The translations under genes and the position numbers were made by a program. A stretch of 64,000 nt of DNA from Variovorax sp. 770b2 (GTDB taxonomy: Bacteria; Pseudomonadota; Gammaproteobacteria; Burkholderiales; Burkholderiaceae_C). Positions within the stretch are counted from its first letter, which is position 1. Every line of letters begins with the position of its first letter. The notes under the pieces were generated by a model. The model was not told where the DNA came from and searched no databases. It was given only the letters and a program-made list of their open reading frames with translations. Below are positions 1 to 8,245 of this stretch, in pieces. The DNA lies in the NCBI RefSeq assembly GCF_900115685.1, contig NZ_FOXJ01000001.1, forward strand, positions 1,521,796 through 1,585,795. Direction: 5' to 3'.

Positions 1-1488
1 ACGCTCGCGGTCCGCGAATTCAGGGTCGAAGGTGCCGAAACCATTCCGCCCGCCGAGCTGCAGGCCGTGCTCGATCCCTACCGCGGCCGCGCGCTGTCGA
101 TGGCCGAGATCGAGCAGGCCGCCGGCAAGATCACGGCGCTGTACCGCAGCCGCGGCTACCTCGTGGCGCGCGCCTATGTGCCGAGACAGGACGCAAGCGC
201 GGGCACGCTGGTGATCCGTGTCCTCGTGGGCACCTACGGAAAGCTCGCGTTCAAGAACCGGTCGCTGGTGCGCGACGGCACGATAGGCGGCGTGTTCGCA
301 CCGCTGCAGGCCGGCAAGGCCGTCTCTCGCGAAGACCTGGAGCGCGCGATGCTGCTCGTCGGCGACATGCCCGGCGCCGCCTTGCCGCGCCTCACCATCT
401 CTCCGGGCGACGCACCGGGCACCTCGGACTTCGATGTCGAAGTGGGAGAAAGCAAGCGCTTCACCGGCTATGTGCTGGGCGACAACCAGGGCTCCAGTTA
501 CACAGGCAGGAACCGGCTGAGCGCAGGGCTGGACATCAATTCGCCCTTCGGCGTCGCCGACAAGCTGAGCCTCAACCTCATGGGCACCGAAGGCGGGGGC
601 CTGGACAACGGCAGGCTGGCCTACAGCTTTCCATTGACCGTCAGCGGCCTGCGCCTGGAGCTCGCCGCCGCACGCACGACCTATCACCTGGGCGGCGACT
701 ACAGCGACCTCGAGGCGAAGGGCAGGGCGCGCACCGTGGAGGCCACCTTCAGCTATCCCTTGCTGCGCAGCCGCGAGCAGAACCTTTCCTTGAGCCTGAA
801 TCTCGCGTCCCGGCACTTGCGCGACGAGGTGGGCGTGGCTGAGAGCATCGACAACAAGACCGCGAAGGTCGCCACCTTCGGCGTGCAGCACGAACGCTGG
901 GGCGACCTGCTGGGCCGGCCGGGCTACACGAACCTCAGCGCCGGGGTGAGCTACGGCCATCTGGACATCGCCGACCCCGCGCAGCAGGCGATCAACAAGG
1001 CCGGCGCCGACACGGCCGGCGACTTCGCCCACCTGAACCTGCGGCTCGCCGCGAACATGGAAGTCGCCAAGGGCTGGACCGCAAGCGCCGCACTGAGCCT
1101 GCAGAAGGCGCTGCGCAACAAGAACCTGGACGGCAGCGAGCAGATGAGCATCTCGGGCCCCAACGGCGTGCGGGCGTACCGCGAATGGGTGAGCGGCGAC
1201 AACGGCTACCTGCTCAATGCGGAAGTGCGCTACGCCTTGCCCGCACCGGAAGGGCTCACGCATTCGGTGGGTGTGTTCGCCGACCTCGGACGCGCCTGGC
1301 TGCAGAACGCCGCCTACACCGCCACGAGCCACGGCGTGCGCCTGTCGGACGTGGGCGTGGGATACCAGGCGCGCTACGGTTCGTTGTTCGGGCGCGTGCA
1401 GGTCGCGCGCGCCATCGGGTCGCGGCCGCAGGAGATCGCGCGCGACGGCCGCACCCGCGTGCTGGTGCAGGCCGGCGTGGTTTTCTGA
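1..1488 (+). CDS. TpsB/ShlB-type outer-membrane transporter (5' partial)
   Basis: The reading frame is open from base 1, so the gene begins upstream of the window; 495 residues are visible. The first ~75 residues look like the end of a POTRA domain ([13 protein letters not shown], then [18 protein letters not shown]). The remainder fits the FhaC/ShlB beta-barrel domain, with many alternating strands, and ends in Phe (QAGVVF), the usual C-terminal residue of BAM-assembled barrels. Family members export or activate large TpsA exoproteins through the outer membrane. No TpsA partner is visible; it may lie upstream. A 23-bp gap separates it from exbB on the same strand, suggesting co-transcription with an ExbB/ExbD/TonB energiser, which classical two-partner secretion does not need. 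Family assignment is good; substrate unknown. Confidence 0.85.
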   Translation, partial: TLAVREFRVEGAETIPPAELQAVLDPYRGRALSMAEIEQAAGKITALYRSRGYLVARAYVPRQDASAGTLVIRVLVGTYGKLAFKNRSLVRDGTIGGVFAPLQAGKAVSREDLERAMLLVGDMPGAALPRLTISPGDAPGTSDFDVEVGESKRFTGYVLGDNQGSSYTGRNRLSAGLDINSPFGVADKLSLNLMGTEGGGLDNGRLAYSFPLTVSGLRLELAAARTTYHLGGDYSDLEAKGRARTVEATFSYPLLRSREQNLSLSLNLASRHLRDEVGVAESIDNKTAKVATFGVQHERWGDLLGRPGYTNLSAGVSYGHLDIADPAQQAINKAGADTAGDFAHLNLRLAANMEVAKGWTASAALSLQKALRNKNLDGSEQMSISGPNGVRAYREWVSGDNGYLLNAEVRYALPAPEGLTHSVGVFADLGRAWLQNAAYTATSHGVRLSDVGVGYQARYGSLFGRVQVARAIGSRPQEIARDGRTRVLVQAGVVF

Positions 1489-1511
1489 AGAACCGAGAGA
1501 GGAGAAATTCA

Positions 1512-1952
1512 ATGAACACGAACTGGCTCGCCGGCGCCATCGACTACGGCGTCATCGGCCTCCTGGTGGTGCTGAGCGTGGTCGTCGTGGCCATCGGCAT
1601 CGAGCGCGCCTGGCTCTTTTGCCGCATCGACACGCACGCCATCCGCGACATCAAGTCGCTGGAGCTGACGCTGACGCGCAAGCTCTTCGTCATCGCCTCG
1701 GTGGCGAGCAACGCGCCGTACCTGGGCCTCCTGGGCACCGTGTTCGGCATCATGCTGACCTTCTACAACATGGGGCAGGACGCCTCCATCGACACCGGCA
1801 AGATCATGGTGGGCCTGGCGCTCGCGCTGAAGGCCACCGCGGTGGGGCTGGCGGTGGCGCTGGTCTCAGTGGTGCTCTACAACACGCTGCTGCGCAAGGT
1901 GCAGGTGTTGATCCTCGAATGGGAGATCGCGCGTGACCGAAAAGCCGATTGA
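1512..1952 (+). CDS. exbB: ExbB-type proton channel subunit (short form)
   Basis: MotA/TolQ/ExbB proton channel protein of 146 residues, an inner-membrane component that uses proton motive force to energise TonB. The start follows a GGAGAAATTC ribosome site. There is an N-terminal membrane helix (about residues 12-33) and two C-terminal helices containing the family core [16 protein letters not shown] and a Thr/Val-rich last helix. It is much shorter than E. coli ExbB (244 aa) and resembles the small 'group 2' ExbB proteins of about 140 aa. It overlaps exbD by 20 bp, so the two are translationally coupled. Confidence 0.88.
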   Translation: MNTNWLAGAIDYGVIGLLVVLSVVVVAIGIERAWLFCRIDTHAIRDIKSLELTLTRKLFVIASVASNAPYLGLLGTVFGIMLTFYNMGQDASIDTGKIMVGLALALKATAVGLAVALVSVVLYNTLLRKVQVLILEWEIARDRKAD

Positions 1953-2316
1953 CAGCATGAACATGCTCCCGTTCGTGGACATCATGCTGGTGCTGCTCAC
2001 CATCGTGCTGACGACCTCGAGCTTCATCGCGAGCGGGCGCATTCCGGTGAACCTGCCGCAGGCCAGCGCGAGCCGGTCCGACACCTCGCAGACGCAGACG
2101 ATCGTCATCGATGCGGCGGGCGTCATCCATTTCGGCGGGGAGACCGTGAATGCCGACGGGCTGAAGGCAAGGCTCGCCGCCGTGGACAGGCAGACCGCCT
2201 TCCTGCTGCGCGCCGACAGGACGGTGCAGCTGCAGCGCTTCATCGACGTGGCCGATGTGCTGAAGCAACTCGGCTTCGCCAGGGTGGCCGTGCAGACCGA
2301 GGTGGGCACGAAGTGA
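1933..2316 (+). CDS. exbD: ExbD/TolR-type biopolymer transport protein
   Basis: 127-residue ExbD-family protein. It has a short cytoplasmic N-terminus, a single membrane helix starting at [17 protein letters not shown] with the conserved proton-translocating Asp at residue 16, and a small periplasmic domain. The GTG start lies inside the end of exbB and the stop overlaps the GTG start of tonB by 4 bp. Function by family: forms the ion-conducting complex with ExbB that powers TonB. Confidence 0.9.
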   Translation: MTEKPIDSMNMLPFVDIMLVLLTIVLTTSSFIASGRIPVNLPQASASRSDTSQTQTIVIDAAGVIHFGGETVNADGLKARLAAVDRQTAFLLRADRTVQLQRFIDVADVLKQLGFARVAVQTEVGTK

Positions 2317-3098
2317 CTGCCGTAGGCGCCTTGCCCGAGCGGCGACTGCGCCTGGTGTTCGCGGTCGGGCTCGGCATTTCGGTGCTGCTGCATGCGGGGC
2401 TGGTGTTGCCGTGGTTGATGAACGATTGGGCGCCCGCGCGCCCGCCGCGGCACGAGCAGCTGCGGGTCGATCTCCTGGGGATGGTGAGCAATCGCCAGAG
2501 CGAACAGCAGCTCGCCGGGCGGCCCACGGCGTCCGCCGTGGCCGAGCCACCGCGGGAGCAGCGGGTGGCGCCCGCGCCGCCGGCATCGGCATTGCCGAAG
2601 TCCGCAACCAGGAAGGAAGCGCGCGAACGGCCGACTGCAATGCGCCAGGCCGCGCCGAGCCCGGTCCAGGTGGAAGTTCCCGCCGAGGCGCCCGCGCAGC
2701 GCACGCCCGACCTGCCTGCGCCATTGGCCGCCGCGCCGCCCGCGGCGAACGGTGCCGAGGAAGAGCGCGTGCAGCAGACCGTGCGCCCGCGCAATGCCGA
2801 CGCCGACGCCCTTCGCAAATACCTCGCGAGCCTGAAGCGGGCGATCCAGAACAGGCTGGTCTATCCGGCCGAGGCGCGCGAAGCGGGCTATGTCGGCGCG
2901 CCGACCATCCGCTTCGTCCTGACCGAGAACGGCGACATCCTCTCCGGGTCGCTCGCCGTGCAGAAAAGCAGCGGGTACCCCGTGCTCGACGAGAGCGCGA
3001 TGCGCGCCGCGCTCGCCGGCGCGCCTTTCGAGAAGCCACCGCGGCAGATGGATGTCGCGATTGCCGTCGCATTTGTTCAAGACCGGGAGCGACCATGA
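2313..3098 (+). CDS. tonB: TonB family energy-transducing protein
   Basis: 261-residue TonB-like protein. An N-terminal membrane anchor (about residues 12-35) is followed by a Pro/Ala/Arg-rich periplasmic spanning region (about 60-165) and a C-terminal TonB domain (about 180-258) with the typical YPAEAREAGYVG and later GYPVLDESAM segments. Start GTG overlaps exbD; the stop overlaps the next gene (ATGA). The family links the ExbBD motor to an outer-membrane receptor; here the only outer-membrane partner in the operon is the TpsB-like barrel, which is unusual. Confidence 0.9.
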   Translation: MTAVGALPERRLRLVFAVGLGISVLLHAGLVLPWLMNDWAPARPPRHEQLRVDLLGMVSNRQSEQQLAGRPTASAVAEPPREQRVAPAPPASALPKSATRKEARERPTAMRQAAPSPVQVEVPAEAPAQRTPDLPAPLAAAPPAANGAEEERVQQTVRPRNADADALRKYLASLKRAIQNRLVYPAEAREAGYVGAPTIRFVLTENGDILSGSLAVQKSSGYPVLDESAMRAALAGAPFEKPPRQMDVAIAVAFVQDRERP

Positions 3099-3559
3099 AC
3101 ATCGTTGTTGCCATTGCAGACACCGAGCCGCTGAAGATCCTGGGCGGCGTTCCCCGGCCGCGCATCTTCACCATCGAAGACCTCGTGAAGCTGGGCCGGC
3201 ACGAACTGGGGCCCACGCAGGTCCTGTGCTTTTCAGGCCGTCCCGTCGCGCAGGTGGACAGCTACGCGGGAGCCCGGCTCATCGACGTGCTCGACCACTG
3301 CGGCCTCTCGGAAAGGCCGCGCCCCGAGCTCAAGCGCTGCATCGTCCGCGTGCGCGGAGACGACGGCTACGAAGCCGTCTTCAGCTGGAACGAGCTCTAC
3401 AACGGCACGATCGGCGAGAAGGTGCTGGTGCTGTACGAGAAGAACGCGGGGCCGCTCGAGGCGCACCTGGGCACGCTGTGCCTGATCTCCGCCAACGATG
3501 CGCGCCTGGGCCCGCGCCATCTGCGCGGCATGTCGCAGGTGACGGTGCAGATGCTGTGA
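3095..3559 (+). CDS. Small molybdopterin-binding-domain-like protein
   Basis: 154-residue protein that resembles the isolated sulfite-oxidase-type molybdopterin-binding fold: a segment beginning GARLIDVLDHCGL, an RVRGDDGYEAVFSWNEL strand pair, a VLVLYEKNAGPL segment and a late LISANDARLGPRHLRG. There is no obvious signal peptide and no CxEGWS-like active-site cysteine, so a catalytic role is doubtful; it may be a cofactor-free or binding-only member. ATG overlaps the tonB stop, so it belongs to the TpsB-ExbBD-TonB operon. Function in that context is unknown. Confidence 0.6.
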   Translation: MNIVVAIADTEPLKILGGVPRPRIFTIEDLVKLGRHELGPTQVLCFSGRPVAQVDSYAGARLIDVLDHCGLSERPRPELKRCIVRVRGDDGYEAVFSWNELYNGTIGEKVLVLYEKNAGPLEAHLGTLCLISANDARLGPRHLRGMSQVTVQML

Positions 3560-3562
3560 CCG

Positions 3563-4459
3563 TCAGGCGTCGTTCGCCTGCGCCAAGAGCCACTGCCTGA
3601 AGACCTGCAGCGACTGCATCTGCGCCGACTCCTCCGGGTACACGAGGTAATAGCCCTTGGCATAGCGCCACTTGCGCCGCGACAGCCGCCTCAGGCGCCC
3701 CGATGCCACCGACTCGTCGCTCATGTAGGGCGGCAGCAGCGCCACGCCCATGCCGGCCAATGACGCGTTGAGGGCCATGGACATGATGTCGTAGCGCGGC
3801 CCTTCGCGTCCTGCTTCGCCCACGATGCCTTCGCGCGCGAACCACTCGTCCCAGGCACCCGGCAGCGTCTGGTGGTGGATCAGCGCCGAGCGCGGCGTGT
3901 TCGCATCGACCGTCTTGCCGTGCGCGGCGATCCATGCGGGCGCCGCGTAGGGCGAGAGGTCCAGCGCCAGCACGAACTCGCTGTGCAGGCCCGGGCGCTT
4001 GCCGTCGCCGAATTCGAGCGACGCATCGACCGGCGTGGCGGCGAAATCCACCGGTCCCACGCGGGTGCCCAGGTTCAGCGTGATCTCGCCGTGGTCGCGG
4101 GTGAATCCCGGCAGGCGCGGAATCAGCCAGTAGCTGCCGACCGAGGCGCCGCACGACAGCGACAGTTCGCCGCCGCGCCCCTTGAGCGCCATCACGTTGG
4201 CCGTGGCGCGCTCCAGCCGCTGCAGCAGCGGTGCGACTTCGCCCAGGTAGTAGCGGCCCGCGTCCGTCAGCGCCAGGGCCTCGCGCCGGCGCGTGAAGAG
4301 CTTCACGCCGAGCCGGTCTTCCAGCGTCTGTACCTGCCGGCTCACGGCGCCCTGCGTGAGGCGCAGTTCCTGCGCGGCCGCGGTGAAGGAGCGCAGCCGC
4401 GCGCTGGCCTCCAGGCACATCAAGGACATCGTCGAAGGGGCGCGAACGTGCTGGGTCAT
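3563..4459 (-). CDS. LysR-family transcriptional regulator (GcvA-like)
   Basis: 298 residues from the chosen ATG at 4459. N-terminal winged helix-turn-helix: SFTAAAQELRLTQGAVSRQV (about residues 25-45) and LEDRLGVKLFTR. The rest is a periplasmic-binding-protein-like effector domain containing ALNASLAGMGVALLP, typical of GcvA-type members. An upstream in-frame ATG at 4516 would add 19 poorly conserved residues, so the shorter form is preferred. It is divergent from the Bug/D-amino-acid operon at 4623, and a LysR-type T-N11-A dyad lies between them (4520-4538), so it probably controls that operon. Confidence 0.9.
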   Translation of the reverse strand: MTQHVRAPSTMSLMCLEASARLRSFTAAAQELRLTQGAVSRQVQTLEDRLGVKLFTRRREALALTDAGRYYLGEVAPLLQRLERATANVMALKGRGGELSLSCGASVGSYWLIPRLPGFTRDHGEITLNLGTRVGPVDFAATPVDASLEFGDGKRPGLHSEFVLALDLSPYAAPAWIAAHGKTVDANTPRSALIHHQTLPGAWDEWFAREGIVGEAGREGPRYDIMSMALNASLAGMGVALLPPYMSDESVASGRLRRLSRRKWRYAKGYYLVYPEESAQMQSLQVFRQWLLAQANDA

Positions 4460-4476
4460 GAGAAAAGAACAAGTCT

Positions 4477-4488
4477 GGTGCATGCACC
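4477..4488. promoter_or_regulatory. 12-bp perfect palindrome upstream of lysR
   Basis: GGTGCATGCACC reads the same on both strands and sits 17 bp upstream of the LysR start codon. It could be part of the autoregulatory region, but it lacks T-N11-A geometry of its own and may be chance. Confidence 0.3.
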
Positions 4489-4519
4489 TGTTGGTGCTGC
4501 CTGGGCGCACCTCCACCGT

Positions 4520-4538
4520 GCATGAGGAAAGCTCATGC
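4520..4538. promoter_or_regulatory. Candidate LysR-type operator (T-N11-A dyad)
   Basis: GCATGAG-N5-CTCATGC is a perfect 7-bp inverted repeat with a 5-bp spacer; its core ATGAG-N5-CTCAT satisfies the T-N11-A rule of LysR regulators. It lies in the 163-bp divergent region between the LysR gene and the Bug operon, about 60 bp upstream of the regulator's start and 85 bp upstream of the operon's first ATG. Confidence 0.6.
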
Positions 4539-4622
4539 TAATCCCAGAAAACGTGGCTTGTCCAATGCGGCATGCGAACTGATCATCGGCGCACCGATTC
4601 TTCACTGCCGGAGTTCTCTGCC

Positions 4623-5594
4623 ATGCGTCCACGTGCCTTGCTTTGTGCCTTCGTCGCTGCCGCGATGGCGGTGGTCTCGCTGCCGGCCCTGGCGGCCTAT
4701 CCCGACAAGGCGATCCGCCTGATCGTGCCTTCGGCCCCCGGCGGCGCGCCCGATTCGCTGATGCGCGCCCTGGGCGCGCAGCTGTCGCAGCAGATGGGCG
4801 TGCCCATCGTGATCGACAACAAGCCCGGCGGCTCCTACACGATCGGCACCATGGACCTGGTGCATGCCGCGCCCGATGGCTACACGCTGGCCTACGGCAA
4901 CATCGTCTCGCTGGCCACCAACCGGTCGCTGCTGCCCAACGTGCCGTACGACGTGGAGAAAGACCTGACGCTGGTCGCCAACACGCTGCGCCTGTCGAAC
5001 CTGATGATCGTCAACAACGACCTGCCGGTGAAGAACGTGACCGAGCTGGTCGCCTACGCGAAGAAGAACCCGGGCAAGCTGGCCTTCGCGTCGGACGGCA
5101 ACGGCACCACCGCGCACCTGGGCGTGGAGCTCTTCAAGTCGATGACCGGCACGGACATGCTGCACGTGCCCTACAAGGCCGCGACGGCGGCGGTGACCGA
5201 CCTCATCGGCGGCGGCGTGCAACTGATGATGGTCAACACGCCCGTCTCCGGCCCGCTCGCGCAGTCGGGCAAGGTGAGGGCGCTGGGCATCTCCTCGCGC
5301 CAGCGCTCGCCCACCTACCCGGACGTTCCCACCATCGCCGAGGCCGGCGTGCCGGGCTTCGAGGTCGAGGCCTGGGGCGGGATCATCGGGCCGGCGCGCA
5401 TGCCCAAGGACGTGGTGACGCGGCTCAATGCCGAGATCCGCACCGCGCTGGCCAACCCGGGCCTGCGCGAGCGCTTCAGGCTGCTGGGCGCCGAGACCGA
5501 TTTCGGCACGGCCGAGCAGTTCCTCGAGTTGTCGCGGCGCGAGACGGTCAAGTGGGCAAAGATCATCAAGGACTCCGGCGCCAAGATCGATTGA
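4623..5594 (+). CDS. Bug-family periplasmic solute-binding protein
   Basis: 323-residue tripartite-tricarboxylate-transporter substrate-binding (Bug/TctC) protein. The ATG at 4623 is preferred because it starts a clean signal peptide (MRPRALLCAF then a hydrophobic core and a LPALAA cleavage region). Mature family motifs follow: YPDKAIRLIVPSAPGGAPD at the N-terminus, NKPGGSYTIGT, a GNGTTAHLGVELFK segment and HVPYKA. Such proteins bind small carboxylates in the periplasm. It is the first gene of an apparent operon with a D-amino-acid PLP enzyme (22 bp gap) and a D-aminoacylase, which suggests an N-acyl- or D-amino-acid-type ligand (inference). Confidence 0.9.
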   Translation: MRPRALLCAFVAAAMAVVSLPALAAYPDKAIRLIVPSAPGGAPDSLMRALGAQLSQQMGVPIVIDNKPGGSYTIGTMDLVHAAPDGYTLAYGNIVSLATNRSLLPNVPYDVEKDLTLVANTLRLSNLMIVNNDLPVKNVTELVAYAKKNPGKLAFASDGNGTTAHLGVELFKSMTGTDMLHVPYKAATAAVTDLIGGGVQLMMVNTPVSGPLAQSGKVRALGISSRQRSPTYPDVPTIAEAGVPGFEVEAWGGIIGPARMPKDVVTRLNAEIRTALANPGLRERFRLLGAETDFGTAEQFLELSRRETVKWAKIIKDSGAKID

Positions 5595-5616
5595 ACCGGC
5601 TGAAAGCACGCTCCCA

Positions 5617-6735
5617 ATGACCCCCTGGAAAGCCGCAAGGCCAGGCGACCTCGTCGGCGCCATCGACACCCCCGCGCTCGTGCTCGACCTCGATGCGTTC
5701 GAGCGCAACCTCGCGCGCATGGCCGAGGCGTTGCGCGGCAGCGGCGTGCGCCTGCGCGCCCATGCCAAGTGCCACAAGACACCGGAAATCGCCTTGCGGC
5801 AAATGGCCCTGGGCGCGGCTGGCATCTGCTGCCAGAAGGTCAGCGAAGCGGCGGTTTTCGTGGCAGCCGGCATCCAGGATGTTCTGGTCACCAACCAGGT
5901 GATGGGCCAGACCAAGCTGCGCCACCTCGCTGCGCTGGCCCGCGAGGCGCGCATGGGCGTGCTGGTCGATCATCCGCAGCAGGTCGAAGCGCTGCGCGCC
6001 GTCGCTCAAGAGGAGGGCGTGACGCTGGATGTGTACGTGGAGGTCAACGTCGGCGCCAACCGCTGCGGCGTGGCGCCCGGCGAAGAGGCGGTGCGGCTCG
6101 CGCTGCAGGTCGCGGACGCCGCGCCGCAGCTTCGCTTCATGGGCCTGCACTGCTACCACGGGCCGGCCCAGCACCTGCGCGCCCCCGAGGAGCGCGCCGC
6201 GGCCATCGCCGGTGCCGTGGAGGCCGCGCGCACGACCCGCGCCGCCATCGAGGCTTGCGGCATCGCAGTCGAGCGCGTGACGGGCGCGGGCACCGGCAGC
6301 TTCCAGCACGAGCGTGACTCGGGCGTGTTCAACGAGATCCAGGCCGGCTCCTACGTCTTCATGGACCGCGACTACGGCGACAACCGGCGCGGCGAAGACG
6401 ACATCGCGTTCGAACACGCGCTGTTCGTGCGCACCACCGTCATGAGCCGCGCCACGCCCCAGCGCGCCGTGGTCGACGCGGGCCTGAAGGCCTCCAGCGT
6501 CGATTCGGGCCTGCCCACCGTGTGGCAGCGCCCCGACCTGCGCTACGTGAAAGCCGCCGACGAACACGGCGCGCTGGCCACGTCCGATGCCGCCGCGCTG
6601 TCCCTGGGCGACCAGTTGATGCTGGTGCCCGGCCATTGCGACCCGACCGTCAATCTCTACGACGAACTGGTCTGCGTGCGCGGCGAGCGGGTGGAGGCCC
6701 TGTGGCCCATTGCCGCGCGCGGCGCGCTGCTTTAA
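5617..6735 (+). CDS. DSD1/D-threonine aldolase-family PLP enzyme
   Basis: 372-residue fold-type III (alanine-racemase-like) PLP enzyme. The N-terminal TIM barrel begins DTPALVLDLDAFERNL and carries the Schiff-base lysine in RAHAKCHK (K51). The C-terminal domain carries the metal-binding PGHCDPTVNLYD motif (H340, D342) characteristic of D-threonine aldolases, D-serine dehydratases and D-threo-3-hydroxyaspartate dehydratases or aldolases; these cannot be separated by eye. It lies between a Bug binding protein and a D-aminoacylase, so breakdown of D-hydroxyamino acids is a sensible role. Confidence 0.85.
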   Translation: MTPWKAARPGDLVGAIDTPALVLDLDAFERNLARMAEALRGSGVRLRAHAKCHKTPEIALRQMALGAAGICCQKVSEAAVFVAAGIQDVLVTNQVMGQTKLRHLAALAREARMGVLVDHPQQVEALRAVAQEEGVTLDVYVEVNVGANRCGVAPGEEAVRLALQVADAAPQLRFMGLHCYHGPAQHLRAPEERAAAIAGAVEAARTTRAAIEACGIAVERVTGAGTGSFQHERDSGVFNEIQAGSYVFMDRDYGDNRRGEDDIAFEHALFVRTTVMSRATPQRAVVDAGLKASSVDSGLPTVWQRPDLRYVKAADEHGALATSDAAALSLGDQLMLVPGHCDPTVNLYDELVCVRGERVEALWPIAARGALL

Positions 6736-6768
6736 CTCTCTTTCAATCCAAGGCATTCAAGGTATCCG

Positions 6769-8244
6769 ATGCAGGAAAAATTCGACCTTCTCATCCGCAA
6801 CGCCAGCATCGTCGATGGCACCGGTGCACCGCGTTTTGCGGGCGACATCGGCATCCGCGGCGACCGCATCGCCCGCATCGGCGATCTCTCCGCCTCGCAT
6901 GGCGAAGTGGAAATCGACCGGGCAGGGCGCATCGCGGCACCCGGCTTCATCGACGCGCACACGCACGACGACCGCCTCATGCTGTCCAACCCCGACATGG
7001 CGCCCAAGGTGAGCCAGGGCATCACCACCGTGGTCGCGGGCAACTGCGGCATCTCGCTCGCGCCGATGCCGGGCGGCATCACGCAGCCGGTCACGCCGCC
7101 GCTGAACCTCTTGGACGAAGAGGGCGGCTGGTTCTCCTTTCCGACCTTCGCCTCGTACATCGCCGAGCTGCGCGCCAAGCCCGCGGCCACCAACTGCGCG
7201 CTGCTCGTGGGACACACCACCTTGCGCGTCGCGACGCTGGACGACCTGGGCCTGCCGGCCACCGCTGAACAGATCGTGCGCATGCGCGCGCTGGTGCAGG
7301 AAGCGCTGGAGGCCGGTGCCATCGGCGTTTCCACCGGCCTCTACTACGAGCCTGCGGTCGCCGCGCCGACCGAGGAGGTCATCGAGACCTGCCGCCCGCT
7401 GAAGGACTTCAACGGCGTCTACTGCACCCACATGCGCAACGAGGCCGACCGCGTGATCGACTCGCTCAAGGAAACCTTCCGCGTCGGCCGCGAGGTGGGC
7501 GTGCAGGTGGTGATCTCGCACATGAAGGTGGTCGGGCCCGAGAACCACGGCCGCTCGCAGGAGGCGCTCTCCTTCATCGAGAAGAACATGGCCACGCAGC
7601 CCATCTGCCTGGACTGCTACCCCTACACGGCCGGATCGACCATCCTCTCGTCCGACCGCGCCGCGAGCTCGTCGCGCGTGATCGTGAGCTGGTCCAAGCC
7701 GATGCCCGAGTACGCGGGCCAGGACCTGGACGTCATCGCGAAGAAGCTGGGCGTGAGCCAGGACGAGGCGATCCGCCAGCTCAGCCCCGCGGGCGGCATC
7801 TACTTCCGGCTGGACGAGGCCGACGTGCAGCGCATCCTGAAGTTCGACCAGACCATGATCGGCTCCGACGGCCTGCCGCACGACGCCTCGCCGCATCCGC
7901 GGCTGTGGGGCAGCTTTCCGCGCGTGCTGGGCCACTACGGCCGGCTGCTGGGGCTGTTTCCGCTGGAGACCGCCATCTACAAGATGACCGGCCTTACCGC
8001 GAAGAATTTCGGCCTGAAGGACCGCGGCGTGCTGAAGGAAGGCGCCTACGCCGACCTGACCCTGTTCGATGCCGACACCGTGGACGAAGCCGCCACCTAC
8101 GAATCGCCGATGGCACCTGCGCGCGGCATCGAGGCGGTGATCGTCAACGGCGCGGTCGTGTGGCAGGGCGGCGGCCCGACGGGCGCGCGGCCAGGGCGAG
8201 TACTGGCGCGTGAAGTGGAAACGCTGGAAGTGGCGAAGGGCTGA
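6769..8244 (+). CDS. N-acyl-D-amino-acid deacylase (D-aminoacylase)
   Basis: 491-residue amidohydrolase-superfamily protein. It starts FDLLIRNASIVDGTGAP, the typical beta-sandwich entry, then GFIDAHTHDD with the metal-binding HxH, a VGHTTLR segment, and in the barrel CTHMRNE, VISHMKVVG and SDGLPHD (late metal Asp). It ends with the usual beta-sandwich return (GAYADLTLFD...ARGIEAVIVNG). Length and order match D-aminoacylases, which remove N-acyl groups from D-amino acids. It is the last gene of the Bug-DSD1 operon and its 3' end nearly touches a convergent gene. Confidence 0.92.
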   Translation: MQEKFDLLIRNASIVDGTGAPRFAGDIGIRGDRIARIGDLSASHGEVEIDRAGRIAAPGFIDAHTHDDRLMLSNPDMAPKVSQGITTVVAGNCGISLAPMPGGITQPVTPPLNLLDEEGGWFSFPTFASYIAELRAKPAATNCALLVGHTTLRVATLDDLGLPATAEQIVRMRALVQEALEAGAIGVSTGLYYEPAVAAPTEEVIETCRPLKDFNGVYCTHMRNEADRVIDSLKETFRVGREVGVQVVISHMKVVGPENHGRSQEALSFIEKNMATQPICLDCYPYTAGSTILSSDRAASSSRVIVSWSKPMPEYAGQDLDVIAKKLGVSQDEAIRQLSPAGGIYFRLDEADVQRILKFDQTMIGSDGLPHDASPHPRLWGSFPRVLGHYGRLLGLFPLETAIYKMTGLTAKNFGLKDRGVLKEGAYADLTLFDADTVDEAATYESPMAPARGIEAVIVNGAVVWQGGGPTGARPGRVLAREVETLEVAKG

Positions 8245-8245
8245 G

